NCBI GenBank assembly: GCA_964036155.1
Contig: OZ038423.1
Coordinates: forward strand, 30,891,249 to 30,955,248
Direction of reading: 5' to 3'
Length of the DNA stretch: 64,000 bases
Source: Diploscapter coronatus
Lineage: Eukaryota > Nematoda > Chromadorea > Rhabditida > Rhabditidae
The position numbers were made by a program, and so were the translations under genes. Positions within the stretch are counted from its first letter, which is position 1; each line of letters begins with the position of its first letter. Under the pieces are notes generated by a model. The model searched no databases. It was not told the origin of the DNA and saw only the letters and a list, made by a program, of their open reading frames with translations. Below, piece after piece: positions 12,601-23,374 of this stretch.

Positions 12601-13698
12601 GTCCAAAAATAAAATTACAAAAGAAAGAAAAGCATCCACTTAAAATATTTCAGAAAGAGTCGAAGCGAGAGAGCAATGAAGATTTATGCAAGTCGGAAAG
12701 GACCTCAGTCGAGTTAAATACGGACGCTGAAGAATTCGACCCGCCATTTATTGTTCATATTCGGTGCAAAGATAATCGGCACTCCACGAGGGAGCAGGTA
12801 ATAGTTTATCATTTTATTCAGTTAAAAATCTCAACCATGATTTTTTGTCTTGGAATTTCAAGCTATATATAACTCCTTATTATACTATTCATACATGGTT
12901 AAATTAAATCGTTTATCTATATCAATGTCTGGCGCTTCATTGTCTAAAACATCTTTAACTAGAAATGAAATATTTTTGGATATATGATATTCCAAAAATA
13001 TTTCAAACGTCATTTTGAAGTGGCTACTTTTGATTTTTTCTCTCGATGGCATTCGAAAAACGCGGAAAATTGATGTCAGGATTTGCGGAGAAAAGGCCGA
13101 AATGAATCTCTCAAGGGGGTTTCTCATAAAAACGAGTCGCGCAAAATGACGAATATATTCATTCTTTATCATTCCAAATATGAGAACAGATATAGATGAA
13201 AAATACTAACTTAGAATAGCTTCTATTTAAGCAAAATTTCAGACTTGCGTTCACGGTCTCTTACGGTGTGTGCAGCGGTATGGTGAGGTAACGAATAAAT
13301 TTATGCGTTAAATTAAAATTAAAAAAAAAAACTCTATCCCTCAATTTCTAAATCATAGAATGGATATATTATAAAGCAATTTGGAAAAGCATGACGTCAT
13401 GACACGAGACAGGAGCGATAACACGATAAAGATGACTTAGCCGATCATCCCTTATTCTATTATTTTGCCTGTATCTTATGTTATAATGTAATGTGGCTGC
13501 TAAATAGACAATTGAAATTACATTGTAAATAATATATAGATATAAAAATATATTTCAAAATAATAATATATATTCCAGGTTCATGTATCTCGGAGAATAA
13601 TTGGAACGAACCACTGGTATCCACACACTTTAATAGACGTACCGCTAGGATGCGATTGCATGTGGCCGGTAGACAAATACGGTCACCAGGAGTTATAA
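9615..13698 (+). CDS. Secreted IL-17-like cytokine
   Basis: Five exons join in phase: 9615-9750, 11018-11151, 12654-12797, 13243-13287 and 13579-13698, giving 192 residues. Residues 16-40 hold a hydrophobic signal segment (FLILSFIIIMVLDHCLSLP). A basic stretch RRRHKHR follows (about 55-61), a possible proprotein cleavage site. The C-terminal 75 residues carry the IL-17 pattern: IRC (128), TCVHGLLRC (140, 147), then HWYPHTLIDVPLGCDC (165-180), matching the family's VxVGCxC end. Six cysteines lie after the signal (102, 128, 140, 147, 178, 180). IL-17 proteins are secreted dimers acting on IL-17 receptors; nematodes use them in neurons and stress responses. The fourth exon was ended at GAG|GTAACG, because the alternative donor five bases earlier gives a frame without the cysteine motif. 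Another cystine-knot factor is possible. Confidence 0.7.
11778..11802. repeat. (TA)n microsatellite
   Basis: About twelve TA units in the second intron of the IL-17-like gene. Confidence 0.9.
12885..13172 (-). pseudogene. Sulfotransferase-like fragment, antisense in IL-17-like intron 3
   Basis: A 95-codon open frame contains FARLVFMRNPLERFISAFS (about residues 10-28). This resembles the 3'-phosphate-binding segment of carbohydrate sulfotransferases (pattern FVR+P.ER..SA), which hold the sulfate donor PAPS. The frame stays open some codons upstream to a possible acceptor near 13211, then ends in a stop after NLTMYE. The 5'-phosphosulfate loop and the cysteine- and aromatic-rich C-terminal part of the family are not seen nearby on this strand. 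A relic or lone exon of a larger gene is likeliest. The match is short, so a chance resemblance cannot be excluded. Confidence 0.4.
13392..13399. promoter_or_regulatory. CRE palindrome TGACGTCA
   Basis: A perfect cAMP-response element, with CA/TG extending the symmetry, in the last intron of the IL-17-like gene. Nearby are two GATAA-type words (about 13418-13428). Site match only; function is inferred. Confidence 0.3.
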
Positions 13699-15590
13699 TA
13701 AGAATGATTCAAATATAATATTTTGGTATTATATCTTTCATTTAAATAGATCTGATATGTTTGAGGTTGGATTATTTTACAGATTCATTGGTTTCTCGCC
13801 AGACTTTATGATTTGGACATTAATGTTATTTTTAATAATTAACAATTGATTGATCTGATGTTTAAGATTGGAATTTTTCACATTCACTATCTTCTCGTCG
13901 GTTTTTCATATAAACTTGGTATTTCTATTATTTTTTGTTGAATGGATGCTCATCACTTTATTGACAATTTGATGAAGATTCAAGATTATATTTTTAAAAT
14001 ATTCAACTATTTTTAGCTATTATAGAAATTTTGACTAATTGAGATATTGACTTTAGTACAATTATTTTTGAATTTTGAAAAAAACTCATAACAATTTGAT
14101 TATTTTACCATTTTTTGTCATACGAGTTCGGAATGCGGCTTTAAATTTGATATTTTGAGGCATTTTGTTGAAAATTTTTGAAAATATTCTTTTTATTATT
14201 TTGGATATTTATGAAATTGCATGATATTTTGACGTTCAAACAAATTTTTCAATGAGTTTTTTTTTCTGGAAATTGCTATTTATTGGTGAGGATAATAAAT
14301 GTTTTAATAATTCAAATAAACTTGATCAAAGTTTGATAAGCTAATCAAGGTTTTTTTTTTTTATATTATGCTAAATTGTCGATAAATTTCTTTCTAATAT
14401 TTATCTTTGGCTTGTAGATCATAGAAAATTTAATTTCAATTTAGATATCATATATATCAAAACCAAATAATTTTCCGTCTAAGCTCGAATATTCGCATTT
14501 TAACATGTTCAAAAAAGTTATCATGTCTTGAATGTTCTCATGCTCGCGAATTTCTGCTGAGCAGTATCAGAACCACGCGTCATGTGTTACACACGCATTT
14601 TGTCGAGCAGAAGAAAGTGCCTGCCTTGAGCTGCTCGGAAACGGCAAAATTTGACCTGGCAAATCGACGGAGGAGGAGGCGAGGCATTTCTCAACTTCTT
14701 CATTTTGCAGCTGCAACATAGGACATTTTCGATTTCGATTTTTTTGTTCTCTCAATTTTGAGGATTTATTGACCCCTCAATTTTTTCTGATTTTTAAAGA
14801 TGCCTCGTTTTTAGCTATGTTAGACGCGATCATAAGTATGCTATGATATGCCATTTATTATTTCATATATCTAACAGATACATATCTAGTATTATAACTT
14901 ATTTAGTTTGAAATAACTTCAAATCTCCGTCAAAATTAGAGTCATTTAATATTATTTCATTTGAATATATAGTGAACTTTCGGATTCAAAATGTGTACCC
15001 TTTATCGATTAAACGTCTAAACTTTTTACATTCACGTTTTTATGAAGGATCTCTGATTTTCCCTTCAGCCCAGATAAATTTAACCCAAACAGATAAATCT
15101 TCGTTTTTCACGCTCGAGAACCTTCTTTATCATTGCCATCGGCTCATCAAAATATCTGATCCTGTTTTCATTCCTATTCTTTAGCATTGATTTTAAAAAT
15201 ATTTACCACTTGCTCTTGGATCAATTTATACATTCCAGCCGTTTTAATGATCTACCTAAATCAAACCTCCACAGATTTATTTATAATTAATTTTTATATT
15301 TTAGCCATTTTGAATGATCTATCTTAAATCATTAGACTAATGATTCATCCATCTTCCTCTGCATGTCGTTCATTTTTCATCATTTCTGCGATCAGTTGTC
15401 AGAACGCTTGAACGATAACACACTGCTCAGGAAATCAATAGGAAAAATATTCGTCTGAGGCGAAAGTCGAGAAACTCACATTTTTGAGTAGCAGATATTT
15501 TAGTCCTCATACACTTGTACAACTAATATTTTCAACATCCTAAGAATTTTGCAAACTTTACATCATTTTTCTATGATTAAAATAGAAGAT

Positions 15591-15728
15591 TGTTGTTGAT
15601 TGGAGAGAAAGTCGATATTTATGCAGCAATTAGAAATCGAATTTGGAGCGAAATAGTGAATCGCGTAGAAGAGAAACGAAACAAATAGCGCAATTTTTGG
15701 ATATTGGCGTGTTCTCTTCGATCAATGA
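15591..15728 (+). mobile_element. TTGATTGGAGAGAAAG-ended MITE, copy 1
   Basis: Ends TTGATTGGAGAGAAAGTCGA and ATTGGCGTGTTCTCTTCGAT form an imperfect inverted repeat. The interior AATTAGAAATCGAA.TTGGAGCGAAATA is shared with 40066-40202 and, inverted, with 47829-47967. Confidence 0.8.
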
Positions 15729-16045
15729 ATACTTTGTCTTTCGAAACAGAGTTATCTTTTGGCTCAGAAAATTTTTTAACTTTCATGATCCAACTCGAAA
15801 AGCCACATGTTTCTGCTTGTTCTTATCCACGTCAAACTTTATTGCTCTTGCCAAGTTCATGCAAAATCTGGAAGACATCTTGCGTGTGAGCATATGCATT
15901 CTTTTCGATCTTTCACCTGAATTCGATCAGTCGAGTTAAAAATGAGCTTAGCCTTTAAAATTTCACCAATTATAATTCACAATCCCTACTATTCCCCTTT
16001 AAAAGTTGATGAGATTGGTGAGCTTTCGAAGAAGTATTATTAGAT

Positions 16046-16130
16046 CAGTCCAGACTAGGAAGGACTTAGGTTAGAATGGCCTTGCGACCTTCTCCTTAGT
16101 GTCTTTTCGTTCGACGAAAATTCGCCCTAG
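16046..16130 (+). mobile_element. CTAGGGAG-ended MITE, copy 2
   Basis: Runs from CAGTCC to CCCTAG and matches copy 1 inverted (CCTTGCGACCT, TCGTTCGACGAAAA). It ends 33 bp before the start codon of the ZASP-like gene, so it must lie in that gene's promoter or 5' UTR. Confidence 0.65.
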
Positions 16131-16163
16131 ATCCGATTAAGTTAGATAGTCAAGAATTCAATA

Positions 16164-19100
16164 ATGTCGTTTAGAATGGCGCACGAGACGGTGTCGGTCC
16201 GCATGAACCGGAGCGATCCGAACATCCGATGGGGAGTGACGTTCCGCAAGCAGGGCAATGATCTAGTCATTAATAATGTAAGCGTTTTTGTTTTAAATTA
16301 GAAGAAAATCGACATCAAAGCATCCTATATTGAAGAATATTAGGTTGTCATTTGTCTGTTTTAAAATATCAATTTTATACTTATACAGGTCGAAAGAGAA
16401 TCCCTCTCTGAAAAGGCCGGAATCAAGAATGGGGATATTGTCCAAACTGTAAGATTCATTTTTTCTTCTCGAAGAAAAAACAATTAAAAATCCAGATTCT
16501 GGGTCGTTCCGCCCAAGGCATGGATGGATTTGACGCCAACCGAATTTGCGATAGTTCTCAGTACGAGGTCACTTTAACGCTTCAAAGGTACGAAATAACT
16601 TTGTTCAAATTCATCTCTTTGAAAAAATACTCAAACTTTCATATCATACGAAATGGACCAAATTGGTAGGGAAAAGATTCTTTTCTTGAATTATTTCTCG
16701 AGGCTTGCGAAAGCTTGATGCTTAAGCTTCCTTAAATTTAATTGACCGACTTTAGATACGTCACTTCGCACAGTTGTCTTCCCTGGACACTTACCGAGAA
16801 GGACAACAAGATTGTCGTGGACGAGGTCCGATCCTTTGGCGGAGGCATCAGCGGGGCGATTGGGTCGGGGTTTGGAACGAACATAGGGTCCAACCTCGGT
16901 GCTAATTCGCCGAACTTCAACCGTGGACTCGGCACTCACGCTACTTCGAATGCTACTAATAACTACTTCAACAACAATTATTATAATTCGAATAGCTCGA
17001 ATGCTGCTAACGCGGATACGAAGCAGAATTTTAACCAGGTAAGTGATTTTTATTTTTATCTTAATATGAATTAAATGAAAAATGTGTGGCCATGATTATA
17101 GTGATCAGGAGAAAAGGACGGGCTAGCAATTTTTCTTCAGACCACCGCCACCAACTTCTCATCGACCTACGGGAATAGTGCTAACAGCCCCAATTTCCAC
17201 CAACAGCAAAATCTGAATCGCTATCCGGCTCCTATGCCTCTGAAGGAGAATCGCAACACTTTCAACCAATACGCATCGAATCAATACAACGCCAATTCCG
17301 ATAATGCTCAACAGAGGTGGGACGACGTTATTGGATGGCCATAAATCGAACCGAAAAGAATCCCATACCCAAAACGTCACTACCATTGACCTGCCAGGAC
17401 CTCTCATCTTGCCAGGAATCCAAATTTTTCACGAGATTTTGACAAGCCAACCCACTTCAATATTCCAAGACTTAGAAAGTTCAGACGTTCAAAGTAACCT
17501 AGATGAGTCAATTTAGTCGCTTCCTATATCATGAACTCTTGTGATCGCAAAATTCGATGCAAATTTCCACAATAAACGATTTCTTTCGAACGGGCTTTCT
17601 TGTGGACATGAGATTTTTGGAATGATCAAAATAACAAGCGATAGATTTCCATGTATAACATGACTCACTATTTTATTCAGTTGGTCTCGCAGCGACTATT
17701 CCAAGTCGAATGGTCACTCGCACCCCGTCACAATTCCGACCACCTTCCTGGGAAATCGACAGGAAACTTTTGCGCCGAGTGCAGTACGTTCAAATTTTAT
17801 AACTGAATGATCTGACTGTCTTTAAACTTGAAGCTTTGCATTATGAGCCTATCATCTTCTTGCTGTTTCAATTCATATGATGAATGGTTTCATCAGTCAA
17901 AGTGTTGAATATGAACCAAAATTTCAGTCTCGCCTTCCGTTCGCCCGGAAATCGAATCAGAACTATTTCGACAATAGCTACATTGGCAATGTCAATTCCA
18001 GCCAAAACCAGAGTTGGCACCAAAACTCGAACCAGAATAATAATTGGCAGCAGCAGAATTCGAGTAATTTCCACATACCTAAAAATGCTTGCATGATACG
18101 ATTTCAGCCTACAACACTTCAAGCTACGTGCAGGGTTCTATGCCTGGCTATGATAGTGGTAGACCTCTGCAGCGGTCGGCCACCGACCAGGACATTAATC
18201 GCTATTCCAATAATGCATCGAATCAAGCCTATAATAACTGCAATTATCGATCATCTAGCAATGCCCCACCTCAAACTTATAGGTATATGGAAGTCCGGGG
18301 TTTTTCAACAGAAAAGGCTCAGGAATGAAACGTCTTAATATGCGAAAGTTCTTCTTGCCTCCTCTAACCATGAACTTCAAATTTATCATCTAGTGACTAT
18401 TTTGAGATAACAATTAATTCCAACCAGAGTTGCAAATTTAGACCCGAATAAAGCCCGATTGGGCTTTTATGTCCGTAACAAAACCCGATTCGGTCTTTCT
18501 CTCCCTCCTTCGCGCTTCTTTTGCATCCTACGTTCCATATAAGAAGTTATTTATAAAAATCGAGTTTTTTATAAAGGGGGGTGGTACCCAAGAAGTCGAT
18601 CCTCAAATTTCGAGCTGATTTTTTGTCCCTGGGGGTTTTCGACCACGCTAATTACGAATATGACGGTTAAAATCCGATCCGACCACTTGTTCCGCATGTT
18701 CCGGGAGGTCCGCATCTGGTAGTTCCATAAAATTCTATTTTCGTTATTCGGCATGAGAAAAATTCAAATTCGGTATCAAAATGCTCGCAGAGACCATCTG
18801 AACACGATTCTGTAAAGACCTCGTCGAAATGACACCGAATAAGGAAGTTATGATGAACATAGTGAAACATATGGAAAATGTCATATTAAGTTTTCGCTTC
18901 TTTTAATTTTTAGTTCTTTAAAAACCCCAGATTCCGTGAGTTATTTATACTGGAAAGTAGCCCAGGTCTTCTAGTTTCTGGAACACTTGACCGTTTTCCT
19001 ATAGGCTGCCCGCTAGCGGAGAAATATCACTTCTTCGAAGAGTTGTCATGACTCACTTTTGCTTAGTTTGATTTGAAAAATTCAGAACTTTTATAATTCT

Positions 19101-21985
19101 AAACCAAATTCCATGATTCTTTTTTTGTTTGATTACTATTGATATTCAGTTTATCAGGCATCAAAAGATAATTTTTTTGAATAACGATTTCTGCAGAAAT
19201 GCGCACTTATTTGCGCCATAATTGCACACCTTTCAACCTGTCCTGGGTTTACGCGTAAATGACGTTGGAAAAATTCGTCCTTCCAGTATGTTGCGTAGAT
19301 GGACATGGTGAACAACTTTTGTTTCAGGACTGACCTCGAATTCACATTTGTATAAGCTCCAGAATTTTTTGAAGTTCAATAATCAATTATTGCAAAGTGC
19401 CGTTTTACAAGAAATTTAAAAAATTCATATCTCCCTGTGTATCGGACCAAATTTCATGATTCTTTTTTTACTTTGTAGATCTTGAGTAGGAGAATAAATT
19501 CTAAATATAAAGAAAATTTTTAGAAATTAATTTTGGCGGGAGAAATTAGCCTAAGTTACCCTATATACTCGTACTGTATTTACAAGGGTAATGTGAGTTA
19601 AAGTTGAAATTTTCAATAAAATCTTGTAGAGCTCTTCAAATTGAACAAATTATATCCAGAACTTATTTTAGAATGTGCACACACAGAGAGATATGAATTT
19701 TTGAAATTTACTGCCCTAAAGGCACTTTGCAATAATTGGTCGTTGAACTTCAAAAAATTCTAGAGCTCATACCGATGTGAATCCAAAATCGGTCCTAAAA
19801 CAAAGTTGTTCACCATGTCCATCTACACAAAATACTGGAAGGACAAATTTTTCCAGCATCATTTACGCGTAAACGTAGTACGAGTTGAAAAGTCCGCAAT
19901 CAAGACGCGAAAAGTGCGTATTTCTGCAGAAATTGATATTCAAAAAAATTCTTATTTTATTGTCTAATAATCTATGGATTAAATTCTATCGAATAAAAAA
20001 AGAATCATGAAATTTGGTGTGAAATATAGGAAGCTATGAATTTTTGAAATCAAATTAGGCAAAAATGAGTCATGACAACTCTTCGAAGAAGTGGCATTTC
20101 TTCTCTAGCGGGCAGTCTATAGGAAAACGGTCAAGTGTTCCAGAAACTAGAAGACCTGGACTACTTTCCAGTATAAATAACTCACGGAATCTGGGGTTTT
20201 TAAAGAACTAAAAATTAAAAGAAGCGAAAACTTAATATGACATTTTCCATATGTTTCACTATGTTCATCATAACTTCCTTATTCGGTGTCATTTCGACGA
20301 GGTCTTTACAGAATCGTGTTCAGATGGTCTCTGCGAGCATTTTGATACCGAATTTGAATTTTTCTCATGCCGAATAACGAAAATAGAATTTTATGGAACT
20401 ACCAGATGCGGACCTCCCGGAACATGCGGAACAAGTGGTCGGATCGGATTTTAACCGTCATATTCGTAATTAGCGTGGTCGAAAACCCCCAGGGACAAAA
20501 AATCAGCTCGAAATTTGAGGATCGACTTCTTGGGTGCCACCCCATACTCGATTTTTATAAATAACTTCTTATATGTTATTTCGTCATTTTCTCTCTCTCT
20601 CTCTTTCTTATATTATGTCGAATTTCAATGCCCGATCGGGTTCCAAATTTGCAACCCTGATTCCAGCTACAACAACGGTCTAACTTCATCTTCGTATGGT
20701 CGTGGCTCTGGCGGTGTCCCGCTGAACGAGCAGGCCTACATCCAGACGAGTGGACCGATGGCTGAGAGAATCGGTCGAGCTCAATCCAGAAACAGAACGG
20801 TGTCACCAGCTAGTATGGCTTAATTCTTCTTCTTCTTCTTCTTCTTCTTGTTGAAACTTCATGGCTTACAATTCACTTGAACTTATAAACTGCTATTTTG
20901 AAAACACGAAGCATGTGAGAACGTTCATAGGCATTCTACGATTCTTACAATCATGAAAGATGTCTTCAAGTATTGTGTATACTATTTCATTTTTAGATTA
21001 TGCAATTTTTACTAAAAATAATATGACCTTCAGGCCGCGTCTTCTACCATTCGCCATCACCCCGGTCTCGTAACGAGCTGTCCCCGAGTGCTTCGGTTCA
21101 TCATCTTCAGTACAACTCACCGATGAATCTGTACTCGATTGACGCCGCAGCTGAGGAGTACTATCAGCAGACTGGGCGTATGCCGAGGTAAGGAAATACA
21201 ACTATACTGGGAAGTACTAAATGGCGGAGTTCTATAGCTAAAGGATAAGCGAGAGTATGGAAGTCGAAAGAAATATTCTGAAAAAGACACATTCCGCCAT
21301 TTAGTAATTGCCAACTATACTAAATCTATCGGAAACTTCATCTTGCTGACCACTGAATAAGCCACCATGATTATACCTTTTCTGATTTTCTATCTCTAAC
21401 TTTCCTGCGAGTGCAAAGTTCATCACCACCTTCTGATATTAGTTTTCCTGAAGTGTAAACCTCAGCAGTAAGATAGGAGTAATTCCGTCTGTTTGCTGGC
21501 ACGCTTAAGCCATCATGTTGCTTTCTTCATCACTTCAATTCTTCACTTCTGAAATCGATACGCTGCATATCCTTGATCCTTTGACATATGGCATGTGCTC
21601 TGAATTTGACATGTCGAACAAGAACAAGAACGTTGAGTTGACATGAACGAAAATAGTCGTAGCAGTATTTTTTTAAATTGTGCATGAAATTAAAACAAAA
21701 AAAAAAAATATATATATATATAAATTTTCAGCGTCCCTATACATGAGTCTTCAGCACCAGCGTATTTGAATTCAGCGACTAGAAAGGTAAATCTTATTTG
21801 ATAGAAGATATCGAATTTATAAAATATCTATTATCAAATACAGATAAATTATTCAAAAAATATCAATTTTCCAGTTGATCGAAGAAGAAGAGCGTGGTCG
21901 TCGTGGTCACCGGGGTAACACCCCGCCAACGCAGAGTTCCTGCTTCAAGCGAATCAGCAACGCCGTTGGTACTCCGGTTCAATAA
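16164..21985 (+). CDS. ZASP/ALP-type scaffold: PDZ domain plus ZM motif, no LIM
   Basis: Twelve exons join in phase to 534 residues: 16164-16277, 16389-16448, 16496-16587, 16756-17038, 17141-17316, 17681-17783, 17928-18063, 18108-18282, 20667-20812, 21034-21187, 21732-21786 and 21875-21985. PDZ domain at about 7-92, with RWGVTF (22-27) in place of the usual peptide-binding loop and LSEKAGIKNGDIV behind it. Residues 110-420 are Asn/Ser/Gln-rich and low complexity. A ZM motif follows (QYNSPMNLYS, 454-463, then AAAEEYYQQTG), as in ZASP/Cypher and ALP proteins that bind alpha-actinin at Z-discs or dense bodies. The tail has TQSSCFKRI (517-525), also typical. Worm ALP-1 and most relatives carry one or more LIM domains; here the frame stops without one. 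Introns as short as 44 bp (18064-18107). A second in-frame ATG lies at residue 5. Confidence 0.85.
18428..20660. mobile_element. 2.2-kb palindromic foldback element in ZASP-like intron 8
   Basis: Two long arms read as reverse complements around an axis near 19560: positions on the two arms sum to 39121 over long stretches. From about 18585 to 18960 the arms look essentially identical, so that conceptual translations of 67 residues agree exactly. Further in (19030-19440) they fall to roughly 80% by eye, and the outer 100 bp also differ. Tips share AAATTTGCAAC and CCCGAT. A spacer of about 0.2 kb sits at the axis. No transposase frame is visible, so it is a non-autonomous foldback or MITE-type element. 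The right tip abuts the acceptor of the next exon. Confidence 0.85.
20824..20849. repeat. (CTT)n microsatellite
   Basis: Eight CTT units at the start of an intron of the ZASP-like gene, directly after its GTATGG donor. Confidence 0.85.
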
Positions 21986-22335
21986 TTTTAGAATTCTTTA
22001 AAAATACGCTAAAGTAGGGATCTCTCAGTCGAAAATATAAGCCCGTGGACTTCTATTTTAGGTTATGACGTTATTTTCAAGATATACTTGCACTAAAGAT
22101 AGAAATCCTTCAAGAAAGATTATCATCATTAAATATAGAAGAAGATGGACTTCGATTTTAAATTTAGCGGTATTATTTTCACGTTTTGCTTGGACTAATA
22201 ATTCATTAGATGAAATTTTTAGATTCACTGTTACTGTCTTACTTTCTTTATTTTGATAATTTTGCGATTTGGATGTGTTGTATAATAATGGGCTTGAATG
22301 AAACAAAAATAGTGATTGGATAGTTCAAACTGTGT

Positions 22336-22341
22336 AATAAA
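22336..22341 (+). terminator. Poly(A) signal, ZASP-like gene
   Basis: AATAAA about 350 bp after the stop codon; the first canonical hexamer on this strand. Cleavage site not seen directly. Confidence 0.5.
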
Positions 22342-22624
22342 GTTTATTATTATCATCTCCACAAATATTCGAGTTTTCACGACAGTAAAACAAGCAAAAA
22401 TATTGATTCTCCGTTACATTTCAATCCTCTATTGTATGAACACACATAGATTTCTACCGGTATACAGAATCACATCACCTAAAACAATCATATTTTTATG
22501 CAAAAACTATTTATTTCGAAGCAAAAATAATTAAGCAACTAAAATCTGAACAAACAATCGCGAATTTGAAAATGTTACATAGCAAAATTGATCCATGAAA
22601 CCGTGATTTTCCAAATTACCATGA

Positions 22625-22786
22625 CCGGCTATTTGGAAACCATAAGCCCTTAAGCCTTCAAGCCATTGAGAAACAGTGTATGGCTAGGGGAGGGTATCGG
22701 AAGGTAGCATTTCTTTTCCCATACCGTTTCGCATGGCTTCAGGGCTTGAGGACTTATGGTTTCCAAGTTGCCACTAGGACCATATC
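22625..22786 (-). mobile_element. GGAAACCATAAG-ended MITE, copy 2
   Basis: Clean terminal inverted repeat: CTATTTGGAAACCATAAGCC on the left, GGACTTATGGTTTCCAAG on the right, with AAGCC/GGCTT words continuing inward. Matches 3331-3466 in the opposite direction. Confidence 0.8.
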
Positions 22787-23309
22787 ATGCAATCCAGACT
22801 ATCTAGTCTGGTACAGTTATTAAGTTATAATCTCTATTTAATGAAAAAAGAAGAAATATTTTTCGAGATTATGATATAAAATCTGGCGTTAACCATTACA
22901 TTCTGCCAAAAAATGACGAAAAAAAAAAATTTTTTATAAATCTACCAGCTTTGTGGGTCGGTTTAACCCTCCATTTGAATTATTGCTCTGTCGCATGGTT
23001 AATGGCACTCTGAAATAAATAAAGTCACTTTACCTTAAACAATAATTTTCAGGTAAACCAATTGTAATTTTCTCGAATGTTTACGAACTGAATCAGGAAT
23101 TTGGGGGCTGGGAATTTGGTTCAGAATAAACAAGAAAAAATTCTTACATAGAAGTGATTATTTCTAAAAATAATTTTACATGAATTTAGATTTTGAATTT
23201 TCATCATATTTTTATAGCAAAAACATTGGCAACTTAACAAATTCGAAATATCGTATATCATCATGGCATGCGCAATAGCATGAAAAAATAATCTACTCTA
23301 TATCCTGCC

Positions 23310-23315
23310 TTTATT
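23310..23315 (-). terminator. Poly(A) signal, four-TM gene
   Basis: AATAAA on the minus strand, 60 bp after the stop codon. Confidence 0.6.
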
Positions 23316-23374
23316 CTAGTCATGAGAATTTTCGTTGTTAGATATACTACGACATTTATAAACTAGGGCAAAAA

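Larger units (their letters stand above)
13699..16163. other. Gap with two MITEs and degenerate duplications
   Basis: Contains the 3' UTR of the IL-17-like gene. About 13749-13960 is a diverged tandem duplication of roughly 110 bp (GATCTGAT.GTTT, ATTCA/ACATTCACT, TTCTCGTC). About 15235-15335 repeats the word group AGCC.TTTT.AATGATCTA. Near 14540-14745 is a richer-GC stretch with open frames and no clear splice borders. Two MITE copies lie at 15591-15728 and 16046-16130. No confident exon. Confidence 0.45.
21986..23374. other. Convergent gap between ZASP-like and four-TM genes
   Basis: Holds both 3' UTRs, each with a poly(A) signal, and one MITE. Otherwise AT-rich with nothing recognised. Confidence 0.6.

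Noticed and set aside
13243..13282. Alternative exon-4 donor TATG|GTGAGG in the IL-17-like gene
   Set aside because: It is a better consensus donor but shifts the last exon to a frame that loses the GCDC motif; GAG|GTAACG keeps it.
15643..15939. 98-residue plus-strand frame
   Set aside because: Its first third is a MITE copy and the rest has no splice borders or recognisable domain.
18569..20564. Identical 61-67-residue open frames in mirror position
   Set aside because: They are the two arms of the foldback element read in opposite directions; no start context, splice signals or known domain, and overlapping frames are equally preserved.
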